NCBI RefSeq assembly: GCF_000764645.1
Contig: NZ_JRGK01000259.1
Coordinates: forward strand, 1-44,950
Origin: Aeromonas finlandensis
GTDB taxonomy: Bacteria; Pseudomonadota; Gammaproteobacteria; Enterobacterales; Aeromonadaceae
DNA: 44,950 bases
Reading direction: 5' to 3'
Shown piece by piece: positions 16,224-24,396 of the stretch. A program made the translations under genes and the position numbers. The notes beneath the pieces are model-generated. The model did not search any database. It saw nothing but the letters and a program-made list of their open reading frames with translations, and was not told where the DNA came from. Each line of letters starts with the position of its first letter. Positions within the stretch are counted from its first letter, which is position 1.

Positions 16224-17288
16224 TTACTGCATGTTGATCATGACGGTTTCTTGCCACTGGCGCGGCAGGGCCTTGGAGCTCTGCTCCCAGGCGGCATGGT
16301 CGCTGACCGGCTTGGCATTGGCATACTGCTCCGCTGGCAGCAGCTTGGCCTTCACGTCATCCGGCAGCGCAACGTTGCTGCGGATCGGGCGAGCGTAGCC
16401 ACGGGCCAGGTTGATTTGACCGGCATCAGAGAGGATGTATTCACGGGCCAGCTTGGCAGCGTTGGGGTTCTTGGCCCACTTGTTGATGATGGTGGTGTAA
16501 CCGGCGATGACGGAGCCGTCGCTCGGGATCACCACCTCAAACTTCTTGGGATCGATCTGGTCGCGGTAGTTGAGGGCGTTGAAGTCCCACAGCACCCCCA
16601 CTTCCACCTCACCCTTCTCGATGTTGGCGATGGTCGGGTCGTTCAGCGACAGGCGACCCTGCTGGGCCAGCTTGCCGAACAACTCCAGGGCGGGCTTGAG
16701 ATTCTTCTCGCTGCCACCGGTGGCATAGGCCGCCGCCAGCACGCCGTTGTTGGCTTGCGAGGCGACACCCACATCACCCAGGGTCACCTTGTAGTTGCCG
16801 CCCAGCAGGGATTGCCAGCTGGTGGGGGCGGCCTTGACCAGATCCTTGTTGATCAGGAAGGCGATGGTGCCGGTATAGGCCAGCATCCAGTGACCATCCG
16901 CATCCTTGGCCCAGTTGGGAATATCGGCCCAGGTGGAGGGTTTATAGGGCTGGGTGACCCCCTGCTTGACTGCAACCGGACCGAAGGCACCGCCCACGTC
17001 GCCGATATCGGCGGTGGCGTTGGCCTTCTCGGCGGCGAACTTGGCGATCTCCTGCGCCGAGCTCATGTCGGTATCCTGATGCTTGATGCCGTAGATGCTG
17101 CCCATCTGCTGCCAGGTATCCTTCCAGTTGGCCCAGCTGTCGGGCATGCCGATACTGCTGAGTTGCCCTTCGCCGCGAGCGGCCTTCTCCAAGTCCGCAA
17201 TATTTTCCGCGGCATAGCTATTTGCGGCAAAAAACGGTTGGCTGATGGCCACCAGAGCCAGTGCACTTGCGATCACGCTTTTCATCAT
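16224..17288 (-). CDS. ABC transporter periplasmic substrate-binding protein
   Basis: A 354-residue secreted binding protein with a signal peptide ending near SYAAEN (residue about 27). The fold looks like the Fe3+/spermidine/2-aminoethylphosphonate binding-protein class; visible segments are YTGTIAFLINKDLV, APTSWQSLLGGNYK, and a C-terminal REYILSDAGQINLARGYARPIR that is typical of this class. It delivers ligand to the two downstream permeases. It is the first gene of the operon and faces a Pho-box-like site. GAGGG lies five bases before the ATG at 17288, and a second ATG follows directly. It does not closely resemble Salmonella PhnS as I recall that sequence, so I leave the symbol blank. Confidence 0.88.
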   Translation of the reverse strand: MMKSVIASALALVAISQPFFAANSYAAENIADLEKAARGEGQLSSIGMPDSWANWKDTWQQMGSIYGIKHQDTDMSSAQEIAKFAAEKANATADIGDVGGAFGPVAVKQGVTQPYKPSTWADIPNWAKDADGHWMLAYTGTIAFLINKDLVKAAPTSWQSLLGGNYKVTLGDVGVASQANNGVLAAAYATGGSEKNLKPALELFGKLAQQGRLSLNDPTIANIEKGEVEVGVLWDFNALNYRDQIDPKKFEVVIPSDGSVIAGYTTIINKWAKNPNAAKLAREYILSDAGQINLARGYARPIRSNVALPDDVKAKLLPAEQYANAKPVSDHAAWEQSSKALPRQWQETVMINMQ

Positions 17289-17365
17289 CCCATCCCTCTG
17301 GACTAGGTCAGTTAAGGTTCGAGAGGGATGCTAGAGGGGAAATATGACGGTCGCGGGGCGCTTTG

Positions 17366-17383
17366 ATGGCAGTTTGATGACAA
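17366..17383 (-). promoter_or_regulatory. Pho-box-like site facing the transport operon
   Basis: On the minus strand the sequence reads TTGTCAT, four bases, then CTGCCAT. These are two 7-base half-sites, each with one mismatch to CTGTCAT, spaced exactly as PhoB repeats. It lies 78 bases upstream of the binding-protein gene. PhoB binding is inferred from the pattern. Confidence 0.65.
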
Positions 17384-17388
17384 TTGCC

Positions 17389-17406
17389 CTGTCATGTCGC
17401 TGTCAT
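17389..17406 (+). promoter_or_regulatory. Pho-box-like site facing the GntR gene
   Basis: CTGTCAT-GTCG-CTGTCAT consists of two perfect 7-base PhoB half-sites separated by four bases, on the plus strand. It lies about 92 bases upstream of the GntR regulator and back to back with the minus-strand site. Confidence 0.75.
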
Positions 17407-17497
17407 CCACAGCGGTTACAACTCTGAACCCAAGTGAAGCTGGACTACTCCAGCAAGGACTGAACCAACAAGGGCTAAGCCAGCCCGCGCAGCCAGA

Positions 17498-18310
17498 ATG
17501 AGCGACAGGGATATCAGCGTGATTGAACCGAGATTGAGCGAACGGCTAGCGGCAGATGGCCGCGCCTCCAAGTGTGAACAGATTTGCCAGACCCTGCGCC
17601 GCTATATCGGCAGCGGCCAGCTGGCGGCGGGTCAGCAGCTGCCCGCCGAGCGGGCCCTGAGCGAGCGCTTCGCCACCACCCGCATCACCATCAAGGAGGC
17701 GCTCTCCAGCCTCGAAGCGGATGGCCTGATCTACCGGGCCGAGCGGCGCGGCTGGTTCGTGGCCCCGCCTCGCCTCACCTACGATCCCGCCATCCACACC
17801 CACTTTCACCAGTGGATCGGCGAGCAGCAGCGCACCGCCGAAACCCGGGTGCTGGCTCACGGTAGCGAGCTCGCCAGCAGCGAACTCTGCCGCTGGATGG
17901 GGCTGGATCCCTTCACTCCACTTTATGAAATCCGCCGCCTGCGTCTCATCGACGGCCGCCCGGTGCTCCACGTCAGCCACCATCTGCTGGCCAGCCGCTT
18001 TCCCGATATCGCCAGCGCACCGCTGGCCAGCTCCCTCACCGAGCTCTATCAGCAGCGCTATGGCATAGGCCAGGGCGGGGCGAGTCTCGAGATCACCCCC
18101 TCGGCGGCGCGCGGCGCCATCGCCCGCGCCCTCAATCTGGCGGAGGGGAGCGCGGTGCTGCGGCTGGTGCGGGTCAACTATGACGAGCGGGGAGCTCTGG
18201 TGGATTGCGATATCGAGCACTGGCGGCCGGATGCCATCCGTATCTGCCTCGATACCCGGGCGTTGCAACCCATCATCGCCAAAGCACAGCCCGTGCAACT
18301 GGCAGAGTAG
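17498..18310 (+). CDS. GntR-family regulator with UTRA domain (PhnF/PhnR-like)
   Basis: A 270-residue cytoplasmic regulator. Residues about 25-95 form a GntR winged helix: YIGSGQLAAGQQLPAERALSERFATTRITIKEALSSLEADGLIYR. Residues about 110-265 form a UTRA ligand domain: PLYEIRRLRLIDGRPVLHVSHHLL ... LRLVRVNYDERGALVDCDIEHWRPDAIR. Regulators of this build control phosphonate and sugar-phosphate uptake. Divergence from the Pho-boxed transporter makes it the likely local regulator, sensing the imported compound or its product. The ATG at 17498 has no good Shine-Dalgarno, so an alternative nearby start or low translation is possible. Confidence 0.88.
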   Translation: MSDRDISVIEPRLSERLAADGRASKCEQICQTLRRYIGSGQLAAGQQLPAERALSERFATTRITIKEALSSLEADGLIYRAERRGWFVAPPRLTYDPAIHTHFHQWIGEQQRTAETRVLAHGSELASSELCRWMGLDPFTPLYEIRRLRLIDGRPVLHVSHHLLASRFPDIASAPLASSLTELYQQRYGIGQGGASLEITPSAARGAIARALNLAEGSAVLRLVRVNYDERGALVDCDIEHWRPDAIRICLDTRALQPIIAKAQPVQLAE

Positions 18311-18334
18311 CCACGTTCAGGCTCACGAGCAGAC

Positions 18335-18354
18335 GCGGATCCCGCAGGATCCGC
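18335..18354. terminator. Hairpin between convergent gntR and XRE genes
   Basis: GCGGATCC pairs perfectly with GGATCCGC around CGCA in the 49-base gap between two convergent stops. There is no T-run on either strand, so it may be only a weak terminator. Confidence 0.45.
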
Positions 18355-18359
18355 CGGGA

Positions 18360-19124
18360 TCAGTTGTCGATATTGGGGATCATGTCGTCAAAGCTCTGGT
18401 AGCCGCAGTCGGCCAGTTGCAACGACATGGTGTAGGTCTTGGCATGCTCCTGCTGGCCGATGGCCGGGCGGTTGAGCTTGATCTCCTGATGCCAGTACTC
18501 CTTCATCCGGTCGATCAGCGCCATCGCCTCCCCCTCGTTGAGGTGCAGCTGACAGAGCGCCATATAGTTGTTCGACTTGTGCATGTTCTCCACCAGATAC
18601 TCCCCCAGCACCGACATTGCCTGCCGCGCCTGCTGGCGGGCGAAACGGCTGTGCTGCTCGAAGCTGATCCGCTCGCTGATCAGGAAGTGGTAACTGTTGT
18701 CGATACCGAGCTGCAAAATGCCGAGCCTCTCCAGCTTGCGCAGATAGAGGTAGCAGGAGGCATCGGTCAGGCTGTACTCCCGCTTGAGATCGATCAACGT
18801 CTTGTCGCGCCAGAAGATATTGGCAAGAAAGGCGTAGAGCCCCGGCTCCTTGTGAAACGCCTCGTCCTGCTCCTGAGTAAAGACGGCGCGGCGGCTCTGG
18901 GCATCCTGAGTGCGATCCAGCAGCTCCTCGAACGAGAGCCCCACCAGATGGCAGATCTCCAGCAGGGTATCGAACGGCAGGGAGGGCTTGTTCATCATCC
19001 GTTTCACGGTCGCGATGGAGACGCCCATCGCCTCCGCCAGGGTCTGATAGCGGATCCCCTTGTCGGTCAGGGTCTTCTTCAGTGTGTCGAGAATATTGTT
19101 GGCCAGGGTCTGGCTGTAGGTCAT
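18360..19124 (-). CDS. XRE-family transcriptional regulator
   Basis: A 254-residue protein. Residues about 20-75 are a Cro/C1-type helix-turn-helix (KGIRYQTLAEAMGVSIATVKRMMNKPSLPFDTLLEICHLVGLSFEELL). The remaining 180 residues are helical, with a second winged-helix-like stretch (LIDLKREYSLTDASCYLYLRKLERLGIL), and contain no domain I can name. An AAGGA Shine-Dalgarno lies eight bases before the ATG. It is probably a cytoplasmic regulator; targets are unknown. Its upstream region contains two copies of a TGACACCG-containing motif that could be its own operator. Confidence 0.82.
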   Translation of the reverse strand: MTYSQTLANNILDTLKKTLTDKGIRYQTLAEAMGVSIATVKRMMNKPSLPFDTLLEICHLVGLSFEELLDRTQDAQSRRAVFTQEQDEAFHKEPGLYAFLANIFWRDKTLIDLKREYSLTDASCYLYLRKLERLGILQLGIDNSYHFLISERISFEQHSRFARQQARQAMSVLGEYLVENMHKSNNYMALCQLHLNEGEAMALIDRMKEYWHQEIKLNRPAIGQQEHAKTYTMSLQLADCGYQSFDDMIPNIDN

Positions 19125-19464
19125 GCCACTATTCCTTGTTATCGCACTTTCATTGCATGGTTATGCCGAGTCAGCTTCTGACCTGTTTTTACCTTCAAGG
19201 CTCAGATATTGACACCGAAAAAACAGCCTAGAGAAAAAATCACCGCATATTACCGTGAGGACAGACCAGTTGAACGGTGAGGTCGCAAAATATGACACCG
19301 GACAGCGCATATCTTTCAACCCGCAAACATTTTGCTAGTGCCGCATAGAACATCACGCATAATCGAAACGTATCGAATTCAAAACCCTTCCTGGTTGAGA
19401 AATCGATTGTTTGCTTCCAAATTTTTTATTTTAAACCGTAAGGTTTTTTCTCTTTCCTGGCATT
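19125..19464. other. AT-rich intergenic region upstream of the XRE gene
   Basis: No credible protein gene was found. TGACACCG occurs in two similar contexts (near 19210 and near 19293), a possible autoregulatory site. From about 19400 the sequence becomes T-rich. A small hairpin, AAACC-GTAA-GGTTT followed by T residues (19433-19449), precedes a stronger terminator. A short plus-strand RNA is possible but no promoter was pinned down. Confidence 0.4.
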
Positions 19465-19499
19465 GAGCGGCGCTTGCAAAAGCACCGCTCTTTTCTTTT
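19465..19499 (+). terminator. Orphan plus-strand intrinsic terminator
   Basis: GAGCGG pairs with CCGCTC. The inner GCTT/AAGC pairs continue after one C-A mismatch, closing on a GCAA tetraloop. TTTTCTTTT follows. No plus-strand gene ends here: both flanking genes are on the minus strand. That suggests an unannotated short transcript. Confidence 0.65.
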
Positions 19500-19578
19500 G
19501 CCCGTATCCGTCGCTAAAAGCAACTCCCCCAGCCGTTGCCTCTATCTCGAATCGCGACAAACACCAAACGTCGGACGC

Positions 19579-19607
19579 AAAAAAGCGCCTGCCGATGGCA
19601 GACGCTT
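19579..19607 (-). terminator. Intrinsic terminator of the DcuC-type carrier
   Basis: On the minus strand AAGCGTCTGCC pairs with GGCAGGCGCTT (one G-T wobble) around ATC and is followed by six T residues. It lies 19 bases beyond the carrier's stop codon. Confidence 0.88.
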
Positions 19608-19625
19608 GCGTTCCTGTTTCAGCAA

Positions 19626-20996
19626 TCAGATATAGCGGATCGCAGTCAGCAGCATCACTACCGCCATGCTCGCCATCATGGGGACGAAGGTGCGCTTCAC
19701 CACGTCCACCGGGCTGAGATTGGCGATACCGGCCACCGTGATGATCACCCCCGCCACCGGCGAGATAGTGCGGCCAATCCCGGCGGCAAACAGGATCGGC
19801 ACCAGCAGCAACAGCGGGTTGATATCGAACTGGCTGGAGACCAGCGGCACGATGGGAATAAACGCCATCACGGGGGCATTGCCCGATCCGGTGATAAAGG
19901 CGGTCAGCAGGATAAAGAGCGAGAAGACCAGCGACAGCCCGAGCGGGTTTAGCTCGAACGACTTGGCCAGATCGATCAGCTGGGTGATGGCGCCGATATT
20001 GGTGAGACCGGCGGAGAAGAATTCGGCCGCCAGCATCAGGGTCAGCACGCTGCCGAAGATCATCCCGGTACCGGTCAGCCAGGCCTCGAAGTTGGCGAAT
20101 GCCTTGTTGAGGGAACGGTAGCGCAGCGCCTCGATGATGATGCAGAGGGTCATGGTGGACATCATGGCCACCGGAATGGTCATCTTGATGGCGCTGACAA
20201 ACAGCTCGGAGAAGCCGAACAGAAAGACGAAGGGGATCACCGGCAGCAGGGCGTAGTAACCCGGGGTGTTCTCGTGCTTCGCCTCCAGCTCGTGCAGATA
20301 CTTGCCCCGCTCGGCGGCTGCGTCATGGCCCTCTTTGCGGTCACAATGACGCTGCCACATGATGTTGACGAACGGAATGGTCACCAGCAGCGCGATCTGG
20401 AAAAGCAGCTGATGGTTCACCACGAACGGCATCACCTCGATATTGATCGCCTTGGCGCCGATCACCGCGTTGATCTGGCCGGGGCCAAACTCCCACGCAG
20501 TGGGGATAACGATGGTGGCCACCGCCGTCTTGGCGCTGATCCCGGCGTTGCGCAGCAGCGGATAGAGGGTGCCCATCAGCAGCAAGGAGAGCGAGGTCGC
20601 CCCGGTGATAAAGACATAGAGGATGGAGACCAGCAGCAGGATGATCGCCAGCAGCACATAGGGGTTCTTCAGCGCCATGATGGGGCGCGATGTGGCCTTC
20701 ACCAGTGCCGCCGAGGCGCCAATCTGGTTGAGGTAGGTCGCCACCCCGGCAATTGCCACCAGGGTCAGACCGGTGGAGGCGAGACGGGAGTTGGTCACCA
20801 TGGCGAACTTCTCCCACAGGTCGAAGAACCAGAAGCCCTGACTGTTCTCGGCGGGCAGGATCGACGAGATCCCCGCCCACTGGGCATACGCCAGCAACAC
20901 CAGACCTGCAGTCAGCAAGGTCGCCTGCGGATTGAACCGCTTGAGCATGGCGTAGGCAACCAGCCCCACCACCACCAGAATCAATATTGTCGACAT
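19626..20996 (-). CDS. dcuC: DcuC-family C4-dicarboxylate carrier
   Basis: A 456-residue inner-membrane protein with about 12 hydrophobic segments. It resembles E. coli DcuC, the fumarate/succinate antiporter used in anaerobic growth. Shared landmarks are TGSGNAPVMAFIPIVP, AAGIGRTISPVAGVIITVAGIANLSPVDVVKRT, and FWQR-like WQRHCDRKEG in the central loop. The ATG at 20996 is preceded by AGGG at eight bases; the in-frame extension to 21113 is AT-rich and non-conserved. It is monocistronic with its own terminator. No convincing FNR site was found upstream. DcuC itself and related carriers of this family cannot be separated by eye. Confidence 0.85.
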   Translation of the reverse strand: MSTILILVVVGLVAYAMLKRFNPQATLLTAGLVLLAYAQWAGISSILPAENSQGFWFFDLWEKFAMVTNSRLASTGLTLVAIAGVATYLNQIGASAALVKATSRPIMALKNPYVLLAIILLLVSILYVFITGATSLSLLLMGTLYPLLRNAGISAKTAVATIVIPTAWEFGPGQINAVIGAKAINIEVMPFVVNHQLLFQIALLVTIPFVNIMWQRHCDRKEGHDAAAERGKYLHELEAKHENTPGYYALLPVIPFVFLFGFSELFVSAIKMTIPVAMMSTMTLCIIIEALRYRSLNKAFANFEAWLTGTGMIFGSVLTLMLAAEFFSAGLTNIGAITQLIDLAKSFELNPLGLSLVFSLFILLTAFITGSGNAPVMAFIPIVPLVSSQFDINPLLLLVPILFAAGIGRTISPVAGVIITVAGIANLSPVDVVKRTFVPMMASMAVVMLLTAIRYI

Positions 20997-21876
20997 ATAA
21001 ATATCCCTGTTACTGCACGATGCGACCCAATTAAAGCGAATTATTATTGCTGATAATTGGGAACCGGAGGGTATCAAGAGCAGCCTTAAAATAGAATTGG
21101 CTGGTGTGATCACTGCCGCAATAATTAATATTTGACCAGTTTTAAAATATCGCTATAGCACATTCTATATTATCAAAATGTGGTGCTACTCAAACTTGCC
21201 ACCTAGCTCATTTCTATCTTTTCATAAAATAACGAACAACCCCCTTTTCGCTATTTACCCTCTCGTGGGAATCAAATGGAGCGATAACCAGCCAGCGATC
21301 GAAGATCGGCCACTTAGCCCCTCTGCTTGCCTGTTATCGCCAGTAACCAGATGAACAGAGTGCCGTGAATGCAACCAGACAAGAGCAAAACAACAGCGAA
21401 AAGCGACCAAATATTGACCGTTTTCAGATAAAAAATGCAACCAACCAGAATAAATTGGCCCGTTTGGAGGGAAAAACACGTGTTCAAAATTGCAACAACA
21501 GGTCAGCAATCGACACCATCTACAACTGCTTGAAATTCACCCAACCAGTAATCAAATAGGCTGTCGGTTGTGAAAAATAATCCCCTGTAATATCAAACAC
21601 CTCTGGCCAAGCTATCGGGAAAGTCATCCAGCCCTGTTATTTCGCTTATTTTGGTTATCTATAAATAACGACAGGATAACATTAATCATTAATTAAACAG
21701 TTATTGTCAAAGTTAATACTTACCAGCTTTGCGTAACCAACCGGAGGCGGCTTGTTATTGAAAAATGGCCTGATTATACTGCACCACCTAGATTTAGGAG
21801 TTTCAGGGAATATTAATAACTTTCATGGATGGGAAAGACCAATCACATGCAGTTCACATATCAGGACAAACAATTC
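20997..21876. other. AT-rich intergenic region of about 880 bases
   Basis: This holds the divergent promoters of the DcuC carrier and the outer-membrane protein. It is markedly more AT-rich than its surroundings. Short AACCAG or AACCAACC motifs recur (near 21283, 21342, 21369, 21434, 21540 and 21735). Possible -10 elements for the right-hand gene are TAATACT (near 21714) and TATACT (near 21775). The only long minus-strand frame (21255-21509) looks non-coding. No sRNA could be defined. Confidence 0.5.
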
Positions 21877-22500
21877 ATGAAAAAGTTTAACAGCGCAATT
21901 GCCCTCTCCCTGTTCGGCCTGCTCCTCAGCGGCGGTGCCTGTGCAGAAGGCTGGTATGCAGGTCTGGATCTGACCACCTCTAAAATGGACCTGAAAGGCG
22001 AAGCCGAGTGGGCCTATAACAACAAGATCATCGACAATCGCCTCAATGGCGGCAGCCTGATTGCCGGTTACGACCTCAACTCCTGGCTGGCCATTGAAGG
22101 GGGCCTGCACGCCCAGCGGATGAGCCAGCAGACCACGTTAACTGGCGCGATCAACGGCTCCATTGACTCAACCATCGACACCCGCAGTATCAGCATTGCA
22201 GCCAAACTGAGCCAGCCGCTGGCCTGGGGCTTCAGCGCCTATGCCAAACCGGGCCTGGCCTACACCAGCACCAAGGTGGATGCGACCAGCAGCGCCTACA
22301 TCCCCAGCATGAGCATGACCACTCAAAGCAGCCAGACCAAGGGCACTGTTCACCCGAATCTGGAAGTGGGTATGGACTACGCCTTCAACGACCACTTCTC
22401 TGCCGGTATCGGTTACGAGCGCCAGTTCAATGCCATGACCCTGGGTGACGAGCACTACTCTCTGGATACCTTCAAGCTGGGCCTGCGCTACCACTTCTAA
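21877..22500 (+). CDS. Small outer-membrane beta-barrel protein
   Basis: A 207-residue secreted protein with a signal peptide (MKKFNSAIALSLFGLLLSGGACA, cut near residue 23). The mature part consists of alternating amphipathic strands and ends in LGLRYHF, the terminal aromatic signature of outer-membrane barrels. The size and strand pattern suit an eight-stranded OmpA-like barrel (GWYAGLDLTT at the start, GIGYERQF late). The role could be adhesion, a small porin or a structural barrel; sequence alone does not decide. The ATG at 21877 has AGGA about ten bases upstream. The longer frame from 21829 lacks a signal peptide at its start. It ends at a strong terminator. Confidence 0.85.
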   Translation: MKKFNSAIALSLFGLLLSGGACAEGWYAGLDLTTSKMDLKGEAEWAYNNKIIDNRLNGGSLIAGYDLNSWLAIEGGLHAQRMSQQTTLTGAINGSIDSTIDTRSISIAAKLSQPLAWGFSAYAKPGLAYTSTKVDATSSAYIPSMSMTTQSSQTKGTVHPNLEVGMDYAFNDHFSAGIGYERQFNAMTLGDEHYSLDTFKLGLRYHF

Positions 22501-22544
22501 GTCGCGCCGCGCCAGCAGTGCGCAGATACCAATATGCGCACCAG

Positions 22545-22581
22545 AAAAAGGGCCGCAGGTTTCAATCCTGCGGCCCTTTTT
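22545..22581. terminator. Strong bidirectional terminator
   Basis: AAAAAGGGCCGCAGG pairs perfectly over 15 bases with CCTGCGGCCCTTTTT around a 7-base loop, between the convergent barrel and PAS-GGDEF genes. T-runs exist on both strands. Confidence 0.92.
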
Positions 22582-22620
22582 GCTGCCTTTATGTCGCACT
22601 TTTTGCCACACTCTGCGCCG

Positions 22621-23619
22621 TTAGCAGATCTGGTCTTTGCCCAGCTGCTTGGCCTGATAGAGCGCCCGATCGGCGCGCACCATCAGGTTCTCGCAATGCT
22701 CATTCTGCTGATACTCCGCCACCCCGAAGCTCATGGTCGCGGGGGCGTGGGGGCAGATGGGCTCGCTCGCCATCAATGCCTGCACCTTGCTCGCCACCAC
22801 CCGCGCATCCTCGCGGCCGGTGTTGGGCAGCAACACCATAAACTCGTCGCCACCCCAGCGGGCCAGCAGATCGATCTCGCGGATATGGCGGCGCACCAGC
22901 GCCACTATGTTGATCAGGGTCTGATCCCCCGCATTGTGGCCATAGCAGTCATTGATCTGCTTGAAGTTGTCCACATCCATGGCGATCACCGTAAACGGCT
23001 GATGGAAGCGGCGAGCCCGCTCGCACTCCAGCTGCAACGCCCGCTCCAGCCGATAACGGCTGGCGGCGCCGGTCAGGGCATCGGTCTCCGCCAGCTGACG
23101 ATTCTCCTCCGCTTTCTGTTGCAGCGCCGCGTTAAGCCGCACCAGCTCGGCGGTGCGCTCGGCAATCTGCTGCTCCAGTGTCTGATTGCGCAGCTCCAGC
23201 TGCTCCAGCAACAGCTTCTGGGCGTGGATGTTGCGATGGGCGCCGATCATCCGCGCCACAGAACCGTCCGGGTTGCGGGCAATGATGCGACCGCAATCCT
23301 CAATCCAGAGGTAACTGCCATCCTTGGTACGGCAACGATACTCGGCGCAATACTCGGCAACGGCGCCGCTCAGGCAGAGATCGAAGTTCGCCATTACCCG
23401 CGCCATATCGTCCGGGTGGATCACGCTCTCCCAGGTAAAGACCGTATTACCGAGGGAGTGCGGCTCATAGCCCAGCATCCGGTACCAGCCGGGGTTGCGA
23501 TAGACGAAACCGGTATTGGCATTCCAATCCCAGATACCGTCGCTGATCACCTCCAGAATGCCGTGAACCGCAGCCTCGCTAAGATTCGCAATCCTCATCG
23601 TGTCACTGTCCTGCACCAT
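22621..23619 (-). CDS. PAS-GGDEF diguanylate cyclase
   Basis: A 332-residue cytoplasmic enzyme. Residues about 15-140 form a PAS domain of the PAS_3 type plus PAC motif (GIWDWNANTGFVYRNPGWYRMLGY ... EYRCRTKDGSYLWIEDCGRII). A coiled coil (LLLEQLELRNQTLEQQIAERTAEL) leads to the GGDEF domain. The active site is RWGGDEF, intact, and the inhibitory I-site RxxD is present as REID five residues before it. It should make cyclic di-GMP with product inhibition. AAGGA lies eight bases before the ATG at 23619; an ATG at 23598 is an alternative. No membrane segment was seen. Confidence 0.92.
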   Translation of the reverse strand: MVQDSDTMRIANLSEAAVHGILEVISDGIWDWNANTGFVYRNPGWYRMLGYEPHSLGNTVFTWESVIHPDDMARVMANFDLCLSGAVAEYCAEYRCRTKDGSYLWIEDCGRIIARNPDGSVARMIGAHRNIHAQKLLLEQLELRNQTLEQQIAERTAELVRLNAALQQKAEENRQLAETDALTGAASRYRLERALQLECERARRFHQPFTVIAMDVDNFKQINDCYGHNAGDQTLINIVALVRRHIREIDLLARWGGDEFMVLLPNTGREDARVVASKVQALMASEPICPHAPATMSFGVAEYQQNEHCENLMVRADRALYQAKQLGKDQIC

Positions 23620-23885
23620 AGCGGTTTTCCTTATTCTTCTGCCCCGCGCCACCACGGAGAATCGCTCTGTTATCGTGGGGCGCTACCTTGGCATATTGCA
23701 ACAGATCTGTCAGCCAGAACCCCACCGCACCACCGTTTCCCCGGTTATCAGCCACTCACGGCGCAGGCTGAATCAGGGTGGCCATAAGTGTGGCTCAAGC
23801 GCGCCCCATTTACCGGATTTAACTCACGATTCAGTCATTTGGGGGATGGGATAGATGAGGGGATACCCAGAGGCACCCACAGAGG

Positions 23886-24365
23886 TCAATCGGCCAGAGT
23901 CAGCCGATAAAAATCCGTCTCCTGATGTTTCGGATTGGGGCGCAGAAATACCCAGCCAGATCGCCGGTAATGGTTCAACGCCCGCATATTGGTGCGACTC
24001 ACGGAGAGAATCGCCCATTTACAGCCCGCTCCCAGCAACTGCTGGCGAATATAAGCCTGCAAGCCAGCGGCCAGACCACGGCCGCGATATTCGGGGAACA
24101 GATAAATCAGCTGCACATAGCCAGTCTCGGGTTCATCGGAAAAAGTGCGAAATTCCAGCTGGCCCACCAGTTGTTCACCCACCCAGATATGGAGGTAGTG
24201 CCATTGCGCTTGCCCCAGCCTTTCGCGGATCCGCTCCCGATAGCCGTCGATAAAGTCGGCAAAACCATCATGGGTATGAAAGCTGCAAAAATAGGCATCC
24301 CTGCGCGCCTGCACACAGAGCTCGTAATCCCGATCCAGATCGATAGTGTTAAATTCAAGTCTCAA
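23886..24365 (-). CDS. GNAT-family N-acetyltransferase, TTG start
   Basis: A 159-residue single GNAT domain. The acetyl-CoA-binding motif A is clear in VQLIYLFPEYRGRGLAAGLQAYIRQQLL (R/Q-x-x-G-x-G/A as RGRGLA). Motif B follows as SVSRTNMRALNHYRRSGW. Substrate unknown. The frame is closed by a TGA directly before a TTG at 24365, and an AGGA lies nine bases upstream of that TTG, so a TTG start is most likely. Its right side borders the repeat mosaic and the foreign gene, so its promoter region may be recently rebuilt. Confidence 0.85.
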   Translation of the reverse strand: MRLEFNTIDLDRDYELCVQARRDAYFCSFHTHDGFADFIDGYRERIRERLGQAQWHYLHIWVGEQLVGQLEFRTFSDEPETGYVQLIYLFPEYRGRGLAAGLQAYIRQQLLGAGCKWAILSVSRTNMRALNHYRRSGWVFLRPNPKHQETDFYRLTLAD

Positions 24366-24396
24366 TCAATGACATCCTGTCGTGTGTTGGTTGGAT

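Noticed and set aside
12699-17288. Assignment of the operon as classical phnSTUV
   Set aside because: The binding protein does not look like Salmonella PhnS from memory, and no phosphonate-cleaving phnW or phnX is present. I kept the class but not the gene names.
15336-17306. 656-codon plus-strand frame opposite the hydrolase and binding protein
   Set aside because: Spans two well-supported minus-strand genes and the gap between them; no recognisable domain.
21163-21176. FNR-like TTCTA-N4-ATCAA upstream of the DcuC carrier
   Set aside because: Only the right half matches the consensus, and AT-rich sequence makes such half-sites frequent.
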